Shown here: one piece after another, positions 62,101-64,000 of the stretch | Position numbering within the stretch: the stretch's first letter is position 1 | Layout of the letters: every line of letters starts with the position of its first letter | From: Toxonevra muliebris | Taxonomy: Eukaryota > Arthropoda > Insecta > Diptera > Pallopteridae | Assembly: GCA_963691655.1 (NCBI GenBank) | Contig: OY829328.1 | Coordinates: forward strand, 2,818,204-2,882,203 | Direction: 5' to 3' | Length of the DNA stretch: 64,000 nucleotides | Translations under genes and position numbers: made by a program | Notes under the pieces: generated by a model | Told to the model about the DNA's origin: nothing | Database searches by the model: none | What the model saw: only the letters and a program-made list of their open reading frames with translations

Positions 62101-63432
62101 ATTTTGATATACTATTTTTGTTAGCAACCCCTGCAGGGCCGTAGCCAGGATTTTTTTTTGGGGGGGGAGGGGGGGGCTTTTCATTTGAAAAAAATATTCA
62201 TATCAAATTTGTATGAAACTGATGTTTAAATACAATAAATTTAATACGATGATGCATTTGATGGGGCCCTATCAGACTAGAGACAGCAGTGGATAAATAT
62301 CTAAAAGTTTTAGGAAAAATTTTTGCTTCAGAGTTTTCTTAATCTTAATCTAAAAAAATGGCCGAAAATGACAAAAAAATTCACAGAGTAATCAATTTAA
62401 ATTTTTTCAAATATATATTAGTAAAAGGCGAAAGATTTATTCGACAACTGAAGAGAAGAATATATATTATTCAATGTGGTTTCTATTACATTTTTTATCG
62501 TGAAAGACATCATTTCGATAACTCATTGACTTGCCAATGAGCCCGGATGAGGTTGGCAAATATTCCCTAAATTCGTGCAGTCACAGCATTGAAAGAGACC
62601 TTCCGAGTTGGGGTGCTCTGAGCAATAATGGGTTAAAAAATTAATTACATTTTAAGATTATGCCTTAAAACTTTGGAGCTGATCCAATAACACTGCCTGC
62701 ATGCGTTTGTCGAATAAAATGGTTCCTAGTGTTTGCGAATGAATTTTTCGTGCTGAACACGAATCTGGGGTCAAAAACTTCCCATCATGGCACGTTTTAG
62801 AAAAAATGAGTTTTAAACACCTAAAAATACCGTTTTTGGCCATAATGTGCTACAGAACATGTGGGTCAGAACCCCCAAAACCTCCCCCTAAATACGGCCT
62901 TGAACCCCTGCGTAAAACTTACCATGCGATAGTACACCTTCCTCCAGAAGCGCCTGCCACATACCAGCCGCTTGTGCCCGCGTGTGCACAATTGGTGACA
63001 AATTTACGAGCCAGTCGTTTAATTCAGTGCCGGGAGCGCATTTGCGAATTAATTTACCAGAAACCTGTTGTTTTTATATTTGGAAAGTAAGAAAAATGTA
63101 TTTAATGTAAATATTTAATCAAGTGCGAAAAATTAATTGACGTTTAAAGTGAATTCAGAAGAATAAAAGAATTGTTAAAATTAAATGGGTACAATTGTCA
63201 CCAGATGACGACTACTGCAAGATTCCTTTTAACGACAATTTCTTAGATTCAAATACACATCGGCGCTACGCTTGTATATGTATACTTACATAGAAGCGTG
63301 CAATACATTCGTAATCATTTACTCGTAAAATCACAATATACTCACTTTTCTATCCTTAAGACAGCTTGAATTATCAGCAAGAAGTAAAGCACGTAAAGCC
63401 CATCCCATGCGATTCATAGCAGGACTCGGGGA
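38117..63432 (-). CDS. Epac: Epac, cAMP-activated Rap guanine nucleotide exchange factor (partial)
   Basis: Exons are 63432-63346, 63064-62923, 61749-61563, 57062-56917, 55768-55624, 51884-51708, 51246-51085, 47428-47272, 46733-46526, 46289-46036, 45960-45790, 39301-39168, 38691-38342 and 38244-38117. Phases join to 815 aa plus stop. The N-terminus, including any first cAMP domain, is off the right edge. Domain order is DEP (about 10-95, [20 protein letters not shown]), cyclic-nucleotide binding (about 145-285, phosphate cassette [15 protein letters not shown]), REM (about 295-440), RA (about 470-555) and RasGEF (about 575-800, [23 protein letters not shown]). The cassette has Lys where PKA has Glu, as in EPAC. 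cAMP binding should relieve autoinhibition and load Rap with GTP at membranes. All introns are GT-AG except one AT-AC (47429-51084). Confidence 0.95.
39688..39959 (-). mobile_element. tRNA-derived SINE, copy 2, with target duplication
   Basis: On the minus strand the head reads GTGGTCGCCGTAGCTTAGTG with A box TAGCTTAGTGG and B box GGGTTCATATC, then CACCACCTCTTGGCTGGCAA. It ends in a short (TAG)n tail (complement of ACTACTACTACT at 39687-39698). The insertion is flanked by ATAATGTTATATAT on both sides (39672-39685 and 39960-39973), a target duplication typical of LINE-driven retroposition. It lies in an Epac intron. Confidence 0.88.
40471..40740. mobile_element. Palindromic MITE
   Basis: The left end ATATCGCTGCTTTGACTTGC and the complement of the right end, ATATCGCTGCCTTAACTTAC, both continue TAAGGCCCTAAC, about 32 bp. 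A second inverted pair, CCGAAAACTTACG (40586-40610) and CGTAAGTTTTCGG, lies near the centre. It is in an Epac intron and non-coding. Confidence 0.7.
41374..41869. mobile_element. hAT-type non-autonomous element
   Basis: The left terminus CAGTGGCGTAGTTAG and the complement of the right terminus CAATGGCGTAACCAA form a short TIR. The flanking 8-mers TATTGTAG (41366-41373) and TACTGTAG (41870-41877) match at 7 of 8. CAGTGGCGTA ends plus 8-bp duplications indicate hAT. The element is 496 bp with no transposase, in an Epac intron. Confidence 0.8.
42731..43636. mobile_element. MITE with GGGTAAAGTGGGG termini and TA target duplication
   Basis: The left end TAGGGTAAAGTGGGGTACAT and the complement of the right end TAGGGTAAAGTGAGGTACCT extend to about 26 bp with two or three mismatches, and TA sits at each border. 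Inside, the complementary words TTTGACTTTGCC (42768 onward) and GCAAAGTCAAATG (43417 onward) suggest a second inverted layer. No coding sequence is seen. It is in an Epac intron. Confidence 0.75.
43987..44981. mobile_element. hAT-type element, copy 1, perfect 8-bp target duplication
   Basis: The 995-bp element is flanked by ATGGAAAG at 43979-43986 and 44982-44989. Its ends are CAAGGCCGTATTTAGG and, complemented, CAGGGCCGTAGCCAGG. The first 60 bp and the last 50 bp contain G and C homopolymer runs. A shorter relative lies inverted at 62134-62902. The shared interior includes the words for 44697-44780, AACCCATTATTGCT, GAGCACCCCGACTCGG and GTGCACGAATTT-like strings on opposite strands. No transposase frame. 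It is in an Epac intron. Confidence 0.9.
47085..47136 (-). mobile_element. tRNA-derived SINE, copy 3 (fragment)
   Basis: The minus strand reads TTAGTGTGTTGGATTGCTAC and then CGGGTTCAATCGC. These align with the tRNA-like part of copy 2, including the B box. Only this piece remains, in the Epac intron between 47271 and 46734. Confidence 0.6.
47429..51084 (-). other. U12-type AT-AC intron of Epac
   Basis: The intron is 3,656 bp. The donor reads ATATCCTTTT (51084-51075), a full match to the U12 AT-AC donor consensus. The branch site TTCCTTAAC (47447-47439) is the U12 consensus, with the branch A about 11-12 bases before the acceptor AC (47430-47429). There is no AG near the acceptor. Exon ends TA and T join to a Tyr codon, giving ELANYFHCDAG and keeping the frame. 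Confidence 0.9.
51889..55620. other. Epac intron, no gene recognised
   Basis: Open frames of 135 and 82 codons overlap at 52645-53059 on the plus strand, but I recognise no family. I treat the interval as intronic. Confidence 0.4.
57063..61562. other. Epac intron, gene-free with repeats
   Basis: No gene is seen. It contains an imperfect tandem duplication at 59149-59400 and a CTGAAGA...CGAAACGTTGG motif at 60999-61033. Confidence 0.45.
59149..59400 (+). repeat. Imperfect tandem duplication, period about 157 bp
   Basis: TTTTCCTTGTACTGGAGCGC at about 59150 is matched by TTTTCCTTGTACTGAAGTTC at about 59307. Similarity runs on through CCA-x-CTATGG-x-C-x-GAC-x-GATT, then TTTG-x-GCAC-x-A and GGTTT/AGTTTT. 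The two units have clearly diverged. Confidence 0.6.
62134..62902. mobile_element. hAT-type element, copy 2, perfect 8-bp target duplication
   Basis: The 769-bp element is bounded by AACCCCTG at 62126-62133 and 62903-62910. It starts CAGGGCCGTAGCCAGG and ends, complemented, CAAGGCCGTATTTAGG, so it is the same family as 43987-44981 in opposite orientation but about 226 bp shorter. Its inner end lies only 20 bp from an Epac splice donor (62922). Confidence 0.9.
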
Positions 63433-64000
63433 CTAAAAGAGTGTAGAAGCAGAAGAGAAAAGAATTAGAGAAAAATAATAATATATGTACATATAATATC
63501 ATGTTGAGCCAGTGTTGCCAATGTTCAACTGGCATTGCTTTCAAAAAGTTCGGATTATCATCGAAATTGGAGAAAATATTAAATAGTGGAAAGAGAGGCT
63601 TGATGTAGAAACCTATGATTAAATCCTGGGTTTTCATCCCCGGCACTTCGAAATCTTTACGTCCATCTGACGCTAGTATATATTAGCAGTAACGAAAGCA
63701 TGCTGGGCGAAAGAAAATCTACTTTAGAATAGGGTAAGCAATCTTTGCAGACTACTAAGATGCTTTCTAGACTATGGAAGTAATATTCTGCAAACCGATG
63801 AACCAGCGCACTATGGTCCAAAATCCCAATTTGGCGGCATAAAATGAAAATTTTATGACCGAACTTTTGGTAATATTATTTACATATCTAATAAGAATAG
63901 TCCAGATATCAAGAAAAAATATTTGCTTTGTTGGCAACTCTCTTTGTGTGACGAAGTTGTAATATAAGAACTGTAAATTTTTTAAACATTTCTTAAAAAT
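63433..64000. other. Epac intron at the right edge
   Basis: The sequence upstream of the first visible Epac exon has no further exon that I can support. The earlier part of the gene lies beyond the window. Confidence 0.5.

Noticed and set aside
63374..63646. 90-codon minus-strand frame over the first visible Epac exon
   Set aside because: It is out of frame with [14 protein letters not shown], which joins in frame to the DEP domain.

Overview
The window is eukaryotic, AT-rich and intron-rich, and reads as a higher (cyclorrhaphan) dipteran genome, probably not Drosophila itself. The evidence is fly-type protein sequences (Rho1, and the Ric-type Ras that flies have in place of vertebrate RIT), GT-AG introns from about 60 bp to several kb, and many insect-type transposon remnants. 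I cannot fix the species; a tephritid or another large-genome fly would fit.

Four host genes are supported. (1) Rho1 is on the + strand, with four coding exons between 3804 and 13309 and an 8.8 kb first intron; the product is 192 aa. (2) Ric is on the - strand, with five coding exons from 23569 down to 21931; the product is 262 aa, a RIT/Ric-class Ras GTPase with a basic tail and no CAAX box. (3) A single-exon aldo-keto reductase lies on the - strand at 25743-24808 and has 311 aa. (4) Epac, the cAMP-activated Rap exchange factor, is on the - strand. Fourteen coding exons run from the right edge (63432) down to a stop at 38117 and give 815 residues covering DEP, cyclic-nucleotide-binding, REM, RA and RasGEF domains. 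Its N-terminus lies outside the window. Rho1 and Ric converge on an 8 kb gene-free interval.

The most notable gene feature is the Epac intron 51084-47429. It has no usable GT-AG boundaries but matches a U12-type AT-AC intron exactly: donor ATATCCTTTT, branch site TTCCTTAAC and acceptor AC. Splicing there rejoins the reading frame perfectly.

The rest is largely a transposon graveyard. It holds non-LTR fragments (RNase H at 0.7-1.3 kb, RT at 6.5, 11.9-12.6 and 27.6-29.3 kb), a broken Tc1/mariner transposase (30.9-31.6 kb) and four hAT-type non-autonomous elements with terminal inverted repeats (TIRs) and 8-bp target duplications (8.5, 41.4, 44.0 and 62.1 kb). It also holds piggyBac-like TTAA MITEs (16.8 and 18.7 kb), TA-flanked MITEs (4.4 and 42.7 kb), a three-copy tRNA-derived SINE family (16.2, 39.7 and 47.1 kb), a 2 kb interrupted palindrome (16.5-18.5 kb) and a diverged local duplication (32.1 and 33.5 kb). 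No rRNA gene, stand-alone tRNA gene or CRISPR array was seen.
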